Assembly (NCBI GenBank): GCA_902614835.1
Contig: CACMMU010000007.1
Coordinates: 1-42,435, forward strand
Source of the DNA: an uncultured Pelagibacteraceae bacterium
GTDB lineage: Bacteria > Pseudomonadota > Alphaproteobacteria > Pelagibacterales > Pelagibacteraceae
DNA: 42,435 nt
Direction: 5' to 3'
Under the pieces are notes generated by a model that made no database searches, was not told the DNA's origin, and was given only the letters and a program-made list of their open reading frames with translations. Shown piece after piece: positions 1 to 9,438 of this stretch. Position 1 is the stretch's first letter; each line of letters starts with the position of its first letter. Position numbers and translations under genes: made by a program.

Positions 1-287
1 AAATTTTCAAGAATTTTGCTTCCTGCAGTAGTTTTTATATTTTTTGTGCAAAATAGATCTTTAATTCCCAATGGTATTCCTGAAAGTAAACCATTAAAAT
101 TCTTTCTAGTGTCAAATTCTTTAGCATTTTTAATAGATTGGTCAAAACAAGTTGTGATAAAGCTATTTAATTTCTTACTTTTTTTGATATTATTAATAAA
201 ATGATTTGTTACCTCTAAAGAAGAGATTTTTTTTGATTTAATTAAATTTATAATTTCTGATAATGAGTTTTTATTTAAATCAGACAT
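1..287 (-). CDS. gatA: Aspartyl/glutamyl-tRNA(Asn/Gln) amidotransferase subunit A, N-terminal part (truncated by window edge)
   Basis: Reverse-strand translation from ATG at 287: MSDLNKNSLSEIINLIKSKKISSLEVTNHFINNIKK...GIPLGIKDLFCTKNIKTTAGSKILEN, typical GatA N-terminus; directly follows gatC. Confidence 0.93.
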   Translation of the reverse strand, partial: MSDLNKNSLSEIINLIKSKKISSLEVTNHFINNIKKSKKLNSFITTCFDQSIKNAKEFDTRKNFNGLLSGIPLGIKDLFCTKNIKTTAGSKILEN

Positions 288-289
288 GA

Positions 290-577
290 TTATTCAACCA
301 CTTTCGGAACTATAAAAAAGTCATCATTTTTGTTAGGAGAGTTTTTTAAAATTTCTTTCTTAATTTTTCCATCATTAATTTTATCACTTCTAGGCTCAAG
401 TTTTTTATCAACTATTGAGCTTAGTGGTTCTATTTCTTTAGTATCTACTTTATTTAGCTCCTTTACAAAATTTAATATTGAGTCTAAATCTTTAGAAAGG
501 GAATCTAATTTACTATCGTCGAGAGAGATCCTGGATAGTTTTGCAACTTTTTTTACCTGGTTTTTATTAATAGACAT
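290..577 (-). CDS. gatC: Aspartyl/glutamyl-tRNA(Asn/Gln) amidotransferase subunit C
   Basis: 95 aa; 'VKKVAKLSRISLDD...LDSILNFVKELNKVDTKEIEPLSS' GatC pattern; upstream of gatA. Confidence 0.93.
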   Translation of the reverse strand: MSINKNQVKKVAKLSRISLDDSKLDSLSKDLDSILNFVKELNKVDTKEIEPLSSIVDKKLEPRSDKINDGKIKKEILKNSPNKNDDFFIVPKVVE

Positions 578-630
578 TTATAAACTATGTTTTAGTTTGA
601 TTTGTAAGTGAAGTAAAATATAACATATTC

Positions 631-1086
631 ATGATAGATATTGAAGATTTTAAGAAATCAATAGGAAAAAAATCCAGGTTATTAGGCATTGACCCAGGTA
701 AAAGCCGCATTGGTTTAGCGATATCGGACGAAGATAAACTTGTTTCAACACCCCTGAAAACTATTAACAAAAAAAATAACTCTAACTTTATCAACGATAT
801 TAAAGAGATAATTCTTCAAAACGATATAAAGGGAATAATCATTGGCAATCCAATTAATATGGATGGTTCTTCGGGTCCTTCTTCTCAGTCAGCAATCGAT
901 TTTGCTAAATATGTATCAAATAATATTTCAATACCTGTCAGTATGTGGGATGAGAGATTATCAACTGAGGGTGCCTTTAATTTATCAAGCAATTTAGACG
1001 TAAATGTATCGAAAAAAGTTGAAAAATTAGACCAAAATGCAGCTTCTTTTATATTACAAGGGGCTATTGATTACATAAGAAGATAA
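631..1086 (+). CDS. ruvX: Putative pre-16S rRNA nuclease / Holliday junction resolvase-like YqgF
   Basis: 151 aa; 'LLGIDPGKSRIGLAISDE' and 'IIIGNPINMDGSSGPSSQSAIDFA', 'WDERLST' motifs. Confidence 0.93.
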   Translation: MIDIEDFKKSIGKKSRLLGIDPGKSRIGLAISDEDKLVSTPLKTINKKNNSNFINDIKEIILQNDIKGIIIGNPINMDGSSGPSSQSAIDFAKYVSNNISIPVSMWDERLSTEGAFNLSSNLDVNVSKKVEKLDQNAASFILQGAIDYIRR

Positions 1087-1130
1087 ATAACTTGCTATGA
1101 TAGTGCAAAAGGCCTATAGAGTTAATTTTA

Positions 1131-2075
1131 ATGGCGGTTATAAAAAAATTTTCAGCTGTTAAAAAAATCCAAAAACACCTTTTAGGAATCCAAAACTTAT
1201 CTATTAAAGAAGCAAATCTTATCTTAGATGAAGCAAAAAACTTTATAAAATTGAACAGAAGTGCATCAAAGAAGTTAGATTTGCTAAGAGGAAAAACACA
1301 AATTAACTTATTTTTTGAGCCTTCAACAAGAACACAAAGCTCGTTTGAACTTGCCGGCAAAAGATTAGGTGCTGATGTAATGACTATGAATGTTGGGAAT
1401 TCTTCATTAAAAAAAGGAGAAACTATATTGGATACAGCAATGTCTCTTAATGCGATGCATCCTGATATTATAGTGGTAAGACACCAGGACTCCGGAGCAC
1501 CAAACCTTTTATCGCAAAAAGTTAATTGCACAGTAATAAATGCCGGTGATGGCTTAAGAGAGCACCCTACTCAGGCACTCCTAGATGCCTTAACAATAAT
1601 AAATAGAAAAGGAAAAATTGAAGGTTTAAAAATTGCAATATGCGGAGACATACTTCATTCTCGAGTAGCTAGATCGAATATATACTTATTAAATATGTTG
1701 GGAGCAGAAGTTAATGTTATTGCTCCAAAAACTTTAATGCCTCCTTCAATAGACAACCTTGGTGTTAAAGGGTTTACTAATATGAAAGAGGGTTTGAAGT
1801 CATGTGACATTGTCATGATGCTAAGATTGCAAAATGAAAGAATGAAGGGATCTTTTTTACCTTCTAAAAGGGAGTATTACGAATATTTTGGACTAACAAC
1901 AGATAAATTAAAGCTTGCTAAAAAAGATGCTTTAATAATGCACCCTGGTCCAATGAATAGGGGTGTGGAAATAGATACAAAACTTGCTGATGATATTAAT
2001 GTTAGCTTAGTTAAAGAACAAGTTGAATTGGGAGTAGCTGTTAGAATGGCATGCTTAAAATTATACTGTAAATGA
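1131..2075 (+). CDS. pyrB: Aspartate carbamoyltransferase catalytic subunit
   Basis: 314 aa; '[23 protein letters not shown]', '[12 protein letters not shown]', '[12 protein letters not shown]'. Confidence 0.97.
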   Translation: MAVIKKFSAVKKIQKHLLGIQNLSIKEANLILDEAKNFIKLNRSASKKLDLLRGKTQINLFFEPSTRTQSSFELAGKRLGADVMTMNVGNSSLKKGETILDTAMSLNAMHPDIIVVRHQDSGAPNLLSQKVNCTVINAGDGLREHPTQALLDALTIINRKGKIEGLKIAICGDILHSRVARSNIYLLNMLGAEVNVIAPKTLMPPSIDNLGVKGFTNMKEGLKSCDIVMMLRLQNERMKGSFLPSKREYYEYFGLTTDKLKLAKKDALIMHPGPMNRGVEIDTKLADDINVSLVKEQVELGVAVRMACLKLYCK

Positions 2076-3367
2076 CGAAAGAAAAATATTTTTTAAATGC
2101 AAGAATAATTGATCCGTCTCAAAATCTTGATGAAGTTGGGGGGTTAATAGTTGATTCAAAAGGTAAAATTAAGGCTATAGGTAAAAGTGTAAAAAAAGAA
2201 AACGTACCTGCAAAAGCAGAAAAAAAAGATTTAAAAGGAAAAATTTTAATACCGGGAATTGTGGACATGAAAGTATTTATTGGTGAGCCTGGTTTTGAAT
2301 ATAAAGAAAATTTTAGAAGTTTAAGTAGTGCTGCTTTATCTGGTGGAGTTACCTCGGTCGTTTCAATGCCGAATACTAGCCCAGCAATTGATAATGTTTC
2401 TATGGTAGATTTTATTTTAAGAAGAGGAAGGGATAAAGCTGGAATAAATATTTTTCCATCCGCAACCTTAACTAGGAATATGGATGGGAAATTAATGACT
2501 GAATTTGGCCTATTGTCAAAAAAAGGAATAATTGGATTTACAGATGCAACTAAGACTGTTCAGAACCCAGAGATAATGTCTAGAATTATGAATTACGCTT
2601 CAGATCTAAATGTTCTTGTAATGCAACACCCTGAAGATTATGAGCTTTCAAAAGGAAGATGTATTAGTGAAGGAGAAGTTTCCACAAGACTGGGTTTGCA
2701 AGGCATACCTTATATTGCGGAAAAAATTATAATTGAAAGAGATTTATCTCTTTTAGAAGAATATCCATGCAGATATCATATATCACAATTATCTTCGGCT
2801 AAGTCTATTGACGTAATTAAAAAATATAAAAATAATGGATTAAAATTTTCTGTGGGTGTTTCTATTAATAATCTGTCACTAAATGAAAATGATATAGGAG
2901 ATTTTAAAACTTTTATGAAGATTTCACCCCCTCTTAGAAAAGAGGAAGACAGAAAAGCTCTAATACAAGGGATTAAGGATGGATTGATTGATGTAATCGT
3001 ATCTGATCATAAGCCTGAGGATGAAGAAAGTAAAAGGCTACCGTTTGCGCAAGCGGCTGAAGGATCAATTGGAATCGAAACTCTGCTCTCATTATCTTTA
3101 GAACTTTATCACAATGGTTCGTTACCATTAAAAAAAATAATAGAAACTATTACTTGCAATCCAGCAAAGATACTAAAAATCAATAAAGGTACTTTGAAAA
3201 AAGGCTCTGATGCTGATTTGTGTATTTTTGATCTAGAACAACCTTGGAAAGTTGATGTTTCAAAACTAAAATCTAAATCTAAAAATGCAGCAATTGAAAA
3301 TAGAAAACTTCAAGGTAAAGTTTTAATGACTTATCTTAAGGGAGAAAGCGTTTTTAATTTACAGTGA
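2072..3367 (+). CDS. pyrC: Dihydroorotase-like protein, probably PyrC' (metal ligands degenerate)
   Basis: 431 aa amidohydrolase-fold protein with '[17 protein letters not shown]', '[17 protein letters not shown]', '[12 protein letters not shown]', '[12 protein letters not shown]'; overlaps pyrB by 4 bp; canonical DxHxH reads DMKVF. Confidence 0.85.
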   Translation: MTKEKYFLNARIIDPSQNLDEVGGLIVDSKGKIKAIGKSVKKENVPAKAEKKDLKGKILIPGIVDMKVFIGEPGFEYKENFRSLSSAALSGGVTSVVSMPNTSPAIDNVSMVDFILRRGRDKAGINIFPSATLTRNMDGKLMTEFGLLSKKGIIGFTDATKTVQNPEIMSRIMNYASDLNVLVMQHPEDYELSKGRCISEGEVSTRLGLQGIPYIAEKIIIERDLSLLEEYPCRYHISQLSSAKSIDVIKKYKNNGLKFSVGVSINNLSLNENDIGDFKTFMKISPPLRKEEDRKALIQGIKDGLIDVIVSDHKPEDEESKRLPFAQAAEGSIGIETLLSLSLELYHNGSLPLKKIIETITCNPAKILKINKGTLKKGSDADLCIFDLEQPWKVDVSKLKSKSKNAAIENRKLQGKVLMTYLKGESVFNLQ

Positions 3368-3945
3368 AATTCGAAATATTTTTAGTTTTTCTGCTTTCAT
3401 ATATATCTGGCTCAATACCATTTGGACTAATTTTAGCCAAAACTTTTTTAAATAAAGACATAAGAAAAACTGGATCAAAAAATATAGGTGCAACGAATGT
3501 GCTTAGGACTGGAAATAAATCTGTGGCTATTTTAACTTTGCTTCTGGATATTTTCAAAGGAGTAATTCCAATTCTAGTTACGAAAATTTATTTTCCAAAT
3601 TTGATCTACTTATCAGGTCTCGCTGCATTTCTTGGACATATATTTCCTGTGTGGTTAAGATTTAAAGGTGGCAAAGGCGTTGCGACTTATTTGGGTATAA
3701 TTTTTGCATTATCATTAAAACTTGGTTTATTTTTTTGTGTATTTTGGATTTTAATAGTTTTTATAACAAAATATTCATCCCTAGCTTCTATGATTTCATC
3801 TCTGATTATTTTTTTAATTTCTTTTTTTCAAAATAATTTTGAGTTAAATTCTTATTTATTTATTACTTTTGTAATAATTTTATACACTCATAAACAGAAT
3901 ATAATTAGATTAAAAAATAAAACTGAAGATAAAATTAAACTTTAA
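3364..3945 (+). CDS. plsY: Acyl-phosphate:glycerol-3-phosphate acyltransferase
   Basis: 193 aa membrane protein; 'SGSIPFGLILAK', 'GSKNIGATNVLRTGNK', 'FKGGKGVATYLG'. Confidence 0.95.
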   Translation: MKFEIFLVFLLSYISGSIPFGLILAKTFLNKDIRKTGSKNIGATNVLRTGNKSVAILTLLLDIFKGVIPILVTKIYFPNLIYLSGLAAFLGHIFPVWLRFKGGKGVATYLGIIFALSLKLGLFFCVFWILIVFITKYSSLASMISSLIIFLISFFQNNFELNSYLFITFVIILYTHKQNIIRLKNKTEDKIKL

Positions 3946-4009
3946 AATCAACACTTATTATAGTTTAGTTTGACAAAAAGGTTTATTTTTGACAGTAAAG
4001 TTAATTATA

Positions 4010-6577
4010 ATGAATCTTGTTATAGTAGAAAGTCCTGCAAAAGCAAAAACCATAAATAAATATTTGGGTAAAAATTATATAGTATTGGCAAGCTATGGTC
4101 ATGTTAGAGATCTTCCTTCTAAAAATGGATCTGTTGATCCTGAAAATAATTTTAAAATGGAGTGGGAATTAGATGCTTTTTCTAAAAAATATGTGAAAGA
4201 AATTACAGATGCAGCTGCTGATTCTGATAGAATTATTTTAGCAACAGACCCAGATCGCGAAGGAGAGGCAATTGCCTGGCACGTTAGAGAAATACTAGAA
4301 AGTAAAAAACTTTTAAAAGGAAAAAAAGTTGAAAGAGTTGTATTTAATGAAATTACAAAAAAAGCTGTCACAAATGGAATTAATAATCCTAGAGAAATTG
4401 AGTCACTACTAGTCAATGCTTATATGGCTAGGAGAGCTTTGGACTATTTGGTTGGTTTTAATATATCGCCAATTTTGTGGACAAAACTTCCAGGGTCAAA
4501 ATCTGCAGGACGGGTTCAGTCAGTTGCACTTAGACTTATAACTGAAAGAGAACATCAAATTGAGCTTTTCAAACCAGAAGAGTTTTGGACTATAGCTAGT
4601 AACTTTCAATATGACGATAAACTTATCAAATCAAAATTGTCTACTTTTGCTGGAGAAAAATTAGAAAAATTTTCATTCAAAAATAAAGCTGATTCTGAAA
4701 AGGCATTAGATGGTATTAAAAATCAATCATATAAAATAATTGACGTCTCATCAAAAGTTTATCGAAGAAATCCATTGGCTCCGTTCACTACCTCAACATT
4801 ACAACAAACAGCATCTGGTAAATTTGGTTTTGGGGCATCAAGAACAATGCAGATTGCACAAAGACTTTACCAGGGTATAGATATTGAGGGAGATACCGTT
4901 GGTCTCATAACGTATATGAGAACAGATGGAACACAAATTTCTAATGAGGCTATTTCTGATTTTAGAAGTTATATAAGTAACGAACACGGTAAAAAATATC
5001 TGCCAGAAACACCTAATAGTTATACAGGTAAAAAAGCAAAGAATGCACAAGAGGCACATGAAGCTATAAGGCCAACTGATGTAAATAAAAAACCTTCTGA
5101 TATGAAAAAATATTTAAGCACCGATCAATCTAAACTTTATGAATTAATATGGAATAGAGCTGTATCTTCACAAATGAATCCGGCTGAATTTGATAGAAAA
5201 AGTATAACTATAGAGTCTGAAAATAAAGAAATTAGTTTTAAAGCAAATGGATCAACTGTGAAATTTGAAGGTTATTTAAAAGTCTACAAATTTGAAGAAA
5301 AAGATGAAGATCTAAAAAATATTTTACCTGAAGTCAAAGTTGGAGATAAGGTTTCAATAAAAGAATTAATTGATGAACAGCATTTTACAGATCCTCCGCC
5401 AAGATATTCCGAAGCTAGTCTTGTTAAAAAAATGGAAGAATTGGGTATAGGACGTCCATCAACATACGCAAGCATAATATCAGTTTTATCTACTAGAAAT
5501 TATGTGGAATTATTAAATAAAAGATTCCATCCAACAGACAGGGGTAAATTGCTTTCGGCATTCCTAGAAAAATTATTTACAAGATATGTTGATTATAATT
5601 TTACTGCGGATTTAGAAAATCAACTAGACGAAATCACTAGTGGTAAAATTGATTGGGTTAAAGTTTTAGACGGTTTTTGGAAAGATTTTTATTTAAATGT
5701 TGGTCAGGTTAAGGAGAAAAGAACTAGAGAAGTTTTAGATTTGTTAAATGAAAGTTTGGGTGATCTAGTATTTGAAAGAGACAACAATGATGCAATTGAC
5801 AGAAAATGTAAGCTTTGTGAAAACGGCCAATTAAGTCTAAAAAATAGTTTCAGAGGTGGTGCTTTTATAGGATGCTCCAACTATCCTGAGTGTAAATTTA
5901 CCAGACCTTTATCAAAATCAAAAGCATCTCAACAAGTCAATTTAGCAGAACCTAAATTGATTGGAAAAAATGACTTAGGTAAAGATATTTTTCTTAAAAA
6001 TGGTAGGTTTGGTCCCTATTTACAATTTGAAATTGAAGTTAATGAGTTAAATCAAAATAAAGGTAAAAAAACTAAAAAGAAAAAGGACAATGAAAATTTA
6101 AAAAACGTATCAATACCAAAAGGATTGCCAATAGAAAAGATTGATCTAGAAAAAGCTAAATATTTATGTTCCCTTCCAAAAATAATTGGTAAACATCCTG
6201 AATTAAATGAGGACATAACAATTAACATTGGAAGATTTGGTCCTTATTTAAAATGCTCAAATAAATCTGCTAGAATTGAGAGTGTTGATGAACTGTTCTC
6301 AATTGGTCTTAATAGAGCAATAACTTTAATTTCTGAAGCCAAGCCTGGTAGAATGTCTTCATCTGAAATAAAAAATCTTGGAGATCACCCAGAGGATAAA
6401 AAACCTGTCAGAATAATGAAAGGTCAGTATGGTCCGTATATAAAGTATAAATCCCTTAATGCTACAATACCGGAGGATAAAGACCCCTCAGAAATTACGA
6501 TGGAAGAGGCAATAATTCTTATAGAAAAAAGAAAAGAATATGATAAATCTAGAGGAAAAAAGAAAGGAAAAAAATGA
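4010..6577 (+). CDS. topA: DNA topoisomerase I
   Basis: 'MNLVIVESPAKAKTINKYLG' N-terminus; 'LATDPDREGEAIAWH', 'GLITYMRTDG', C-terminal zinc-ribbon-like CKLC..C..C and repeated 'NGRFGPYL' modules. Start set at 4010 rather than the TTG/upstream start at 3989. Confidence 0.97.
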   Translation: MNLVIVESPAKAKTINKYLGKNYIVLASYGHVRDLPSKNGSVDPENNFKMEWELDAFSKKYVKEITDAAADSDRIILATDPDREGEAIAWHVREILESKKLLKGKKVERVVFNEITKKAVTNGINNPREIESLLVNAYMARRALDYLVGFNISPILWTKLPGSKSAGRVQSVALRLITEREHQIELFKPEEFWTIASNFQYDDKLIKSKLSTFAGEKLEKFSFKNKADSEKALDGIKNQSYKIIDVSSKVYRRNPLAPFTTSTLQQTASGKFGFGASRTMQIAQRLYQGIDIEGDTVGLITYMRTDGTQISNEAISDFRSYISNEHGKKYLPETPNSYTGKKAKNAQEAHEAIRPTDVNKKPSDMKKYLSTDQSKLYELIWNRAVSSQMNPAEFDRKSITIESENKEISFKANGSTVKFEGYLKVYKFEEKDEDLKNILPEVKVGDKVSIKELIDEQHFTDPPPRYSEASLVKKMEELGIGRPSTYASIISVLSTRNYVELLNKRFHPTDRGKLLSAFLEKLFTRYVDYNFTADLENQLDEITSGKIDWVKVLDGFWKDFYLNVGQVKEKRTREVLDLLNESLGDLVFERDNNDAIDRKCKLCENGQLSLKNSFRGGAFIGCSNYPECKFTRPLSKSKASQQVNLAEPKLIGKNDLGKDIFLKNGRFGPYLQFEIEVNELNQNKGKKTKKKKDNENLKNVSIPKGLPIEKIDLEKAKYLCSLPKIIGKHPELNEDITINIGRFGPYLKCSNKSARIESVDELFSIGLNRAITLISEAKPGRMSSSEIKNLGDHPEDKKPVRIMKGQYGPYIKYKSLNATIPEDKDPSEITMEEAIILIEKRKEYDKSRGKKKGKK

Positions 6578-6813
6578 ATAAAATTTTTGTTTTTATACTA
6601 ACATTATTTTTCATGTTAAGTTCTTTTTCTATAGCATTTGCTAAAGATTGCTCAGAATATAATAGAATTACTAATTGGAAAGGTTACTCAGATTGTAAAA
6701 AGGGTCTAGGTAAAGGGATCACTAAAGAAAAAGCTGGGAACTTTTTAGGTAATTTGAATGAAAAATATAAGAACTTAAGAAAAAAAGCTCCTGAGAAAAT
6801 TTTAAATAATTAA
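6574..6813 (+). CDS. Small putative secreted/periplasmic protein, function unknown
   Basis: 79 aa; hydrophobic N-terminal signal-peptide-like segment 'MNKIFVFILTLFFMLSSFSIAFA' then a lysine-rich domain with two Cys; ATGA overlap with the topA stop. Confidence 0.7.
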   Translation: MNKIFVFILTLFFMLSSFSIAFAKDCSEYNRITNWKGYSDCKKGLGKGITKEKAGNFLGNLNEKYKNLRKKAPEKILNN

Positions 6814-6816
6814 TAA

Positions 6817-7275
6817 ATGAAAATTGAGGACCGGCTAAAGTCTTTAAACATAACATTACCCAATGCACCAGATCCTGTTGGGGCGTACGTAGCCAGCAAA
6901 ATATCTGGAAAATTTTTATTTATATCTGGTCAAGTGTCTTTAAAATCAGATGGAAAATTAATAACTGGTAAAGTTGGTAAAGATTTAAATTTAGAGCAGG
7001 CACAAGAAGCCGCTAAAATTTGTGGTCTAAACATTTTATCTCAACTTAAAAAGGCATGTGGTGGAGATCTTAATAAAATTAAAAGTTGTATAAAATTAAC
7101 TGGTTATGTTAACTCAACAGATGATTTTATTAAGCAACCTCTAGTAATTAATGGGGCTTCAGATTTAATTTCTTCTGTGTTTGAAAATACAGGAAAACAT
7201 ACTAGAGCAGCGGTTAGTGTAAACTCTCTTCCTTTAGGAGCTGCTGTTGAGGTTGATGCTATATTTGAAATTTAG
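6817..7275 (+). CDS. RidA/YER057c/UK114 family (Rid) protein
   Basis: 152 aa; 'LPNAPDPVGAYVASKISGKFLFISGQ', 'GKHTRAAVSVNSLPLGAAVEVDAIFEI'. Confidence 0.9.
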   Translation: MKIEDRLKSLNITLPNAPDPVGAYVASKISGKFLFISGQVSLKSDGKLITGKVGKDLNLEQAQEAAKICGLNILSQLKKACGGDLNKIKSCIKLTGYVNSTDDFIKQPLVINGASDLISSVFENTGKHTRAAVSVNSLPLGAAVEVDAIFEI

Positions 7276-7276
7276 T

Positions 7277-8575
7277 TTATCTACCTATTGAAAAGTATTT
7301 AATTTTTTTTTTTCTCATTTCTTCAGGATTGTAAAGATTTCTCATGTCATAAATTTTAAAATTTTCTTTTTTAACTACTTTTTTAAAATCTATAGATTTA
7401 AATTCATCCCATTCTGTATTAATAATAATTAGATCTGCTCCTAAACAAGCTTTGCTTAAAATTCGTTCAAATTTAAGATTTTTATTTTTTTTAAATTCTT
7501 TTTTGAAACCGGATGGGTCGTGATATTTTACTACTCCGCCTCTCTTAAGTAAGTAAGGTATTAAAACAAGACTAGATGACTCTCTCATGTCATCTGTGTT
7601 AGCTTTAAATGTTACTCCTAGAATGGTAATTTTTTTATTTTTAATTTTATTATTCATTATTTTAGCTATTCTTTTTGTTAATAATACTTTTCTATTCTGA
7701 TTAGATTTTATAACTGATTTAACAATAGACAGATTGGTTTTGAACTTATCAGCAATTGAAATTAAACCCTTGGTATCCTTTGGAAAACATGAACCACCAT
7801 AAGCAGGGCCAGCCCTTAAAAATCTTCCTCCAATTCTAGCATCTGATCCCATTCCAACAGAGATGTCTTCAACATTTATACCCGTGTTTTCACACAGGTT
7901 AGCAATTTCATTAATAAATGTAATCTTTGTTGCTAAAAAAGCATTTGAAGCATATTTGACTAATTCAGCACCTTTTCTTGAAGTAGAAAAAAATTTAGCC
8001 CCTTTTTTTATAAGAGGTTCGTATAGAAGTTGCATTTTTTTAAAAACTTTTTTGTTATCTGATCCTATTACAATCCTGTCTGGATACTTAAAATCTCTTA
8101 TAGCATCCCCTTCTCTTAAAAATTCCGGGTTTGATATAACATCAAACAAAGACCTCTTAACTTTTTTTAGAATTATTTTTTCTATTTGATCTCCTGTAGA
8201 TACTGGGACAGTAGATTTATTAACAATTATTTTATAGTTTTTAATATACTTTGATATTGATTTTGCAACATTAAATACTTGAGAAAGATCAACCATGTTA
8301 GAACCTTTTTTTGTTGGAGTTCCTACGCAAATAAAAATAATTTGTGATTCTTTAACTGCTTTTTCTAAGTCATTTGTGAAATTTAATCTTTTTGCTCTAA
8401 CATTATTTCTTATTAAATCATCTAAACCTGGTTCGTAAATTGGGGAAATGATATTTTTTAATTTATTTATTTTTATTTTATCTTTATCTACACAAAAAAC
8501 TTTATTACCTAAATCTGCAAAACAAGTTCCACTTACCAAACCAACATAGCCAGTACCAATCATGCATATTTTCAT
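7277..8575 (-). CDS. UDP-glucose 6-dehydrogenase
   Basis: 432 aa; 'MKICMIGTGYVGLVSGTCFADLGNKV', 'NPEFLREGDAI', 'GPAYGGSCFPKDTKGL', 'GVTFKANTDDMRESSSL'. Confidence 0.95.
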   Translation of the reverse strand: MKICMIGTGYVGLVSGTCFADLGNKVFCVDKDKIKINKLKNIISPIYEPGLDDLIRNNVRAKRLNFTNDLEKAVKESQIIFICVGTPTKKGSNMVDLSQVFNVAKSISKYIKNYKIIVNKSTVPVSTGDQIEKIILKKVKRSLFDVISNPEFLREGDAIRDFKYPDRIVIGSDNKKVFKKMQLLYEPLIKKGAKFFSTSRKGAELVKYASNAFLATKITFINEIANLCENTGINVEDISVGMGSDARIGGRFLRAGPAYGGSCFPKDTKGLISIADKFKTNLSIVKSVIKSNQNRKVLLTKRIAKIMNNKIKNKKITILGVTFKANTDDMRESSSLVLIPYLLKRGGVVKYHDPSGFKKEFKKNKNLKFERILSKACLGADLIIINTEWDEFKSIDFKKVVKKENFKIYDMRNLYNPEEMRKKKIKYFSIGR

Positions 8576-8584
8576 AAAAATTAT

Positions 8585-9403
8585 TTATAAGTATTTTGAA
8601 ATTTTATGTCCAGAATTAACAAACCCTTGTAGTGTCCCGCAATCAATATATTTTCCTTTAAATATATTTCCATAAAATTTTTCATTATTTTTAATCAAAG
8701 TTTTAATTGCATCTGTAATATGAATCTCCCCCCCTTTTCCACGGCTTTGATTCTTTAAAACAGAAAGTATTTTTTTTGGCAAAATGTATCGTCCAATTAT
8801 GGCATAATTAGAGGGCGCTTCGATTAATTTAGGTTTTTCAATTACTTCATTGATTAGAAAAGAATTTTTTGTTTTATTTTTAAATCCCAAAATCCCCCAT
8901 CTTGATATTGTTTTTCTCTCTACCCTTTTTGTTGCTATCACAGAACCTTTAGTTCTTTTGTGCAAAGCAATCATTTCTTTAGAACAATTTTTTTTAACTA
9001 TCAAATCGTCAGCAAGCAACATTAAGAAATGAGTTCCTTTTAAATATTTTTTACATTGAAGCACTGCATGACCTGTGCCTTCAGGTTTGTTTTGATACAC
9101 AAATTTAATCATTTTTTGATAACGCTTAATTTTTCCAAAAACTTTTTTGAGACGTTTATCATTTTTTTTCTTTTTTATTATATTTTTGTAAAATTTGTCA
9201 TTAAAAAAATACTTCTTAATACTAGGCCTATTTTTTGGTACTACGAAAATAAATTTTTTTATTCCAGCTTGGATACATTCTTCCATTATATATTCTAAAT
9301 TTGGTTTTCCGTTTATTGGTAATAATTCTTTTGGAATTACACTTGACAGGGGCAATAATCTTGTACCTAATCCTGCTAATGGAATGATTGCTTGTTTAAC
9401 CAT
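8585..9403 (-). CDS. galU: UTP--glucose-1-phosphate uridylyltransferase
   Basis: 272 aa; 'KQAIIPLAGLGTRLLPLSSVIPKELLPINGKP', 'EGTGHAVLQCK', 'GEIHITDAI'. Confidence 0.95.
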   Translation of the reverse strand: MVKQAIIPLAGLGTRLLPLSSVIPKELLPINGKPNLEYIMEECIQAGIKKFIFVVPKNRPSIKKYFFNDKFYKNIIKKKKNDKRLKKVFGKIKRYQKMIKFVYQNKPEGTGHAVLQCKKYLKGTHFLMLLADDLIVKKNCSKEMIALHKRTKGSVIATKRVERKTISRWGILGFKNKTKNSFLINEVIEKPKLIEAPSNYAIIGRYILPKKILSVLKNQSRGKGGEIHITDAIKTLIKNNEKFYGNIFKGKYIDCGTLQGFVNSGHKISKYL

Positions 9404-9438
9404 TAAAACCTTTTACTAGCTAAATAAATATTTTACAA

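Noticed and set aside
1318-1350. ATCase motif STRTQ instead of the common STRTR
   Set aside because: As I recall, [19 protein letters not shown] is common in alphaproteobacterial PyrB, so not unusual.
1064-1531. 155-aa minus-strand ORF antisense to pyrB
   Set aside because: Overlaps ruvX end and pyrB coding sequence; no family signature.
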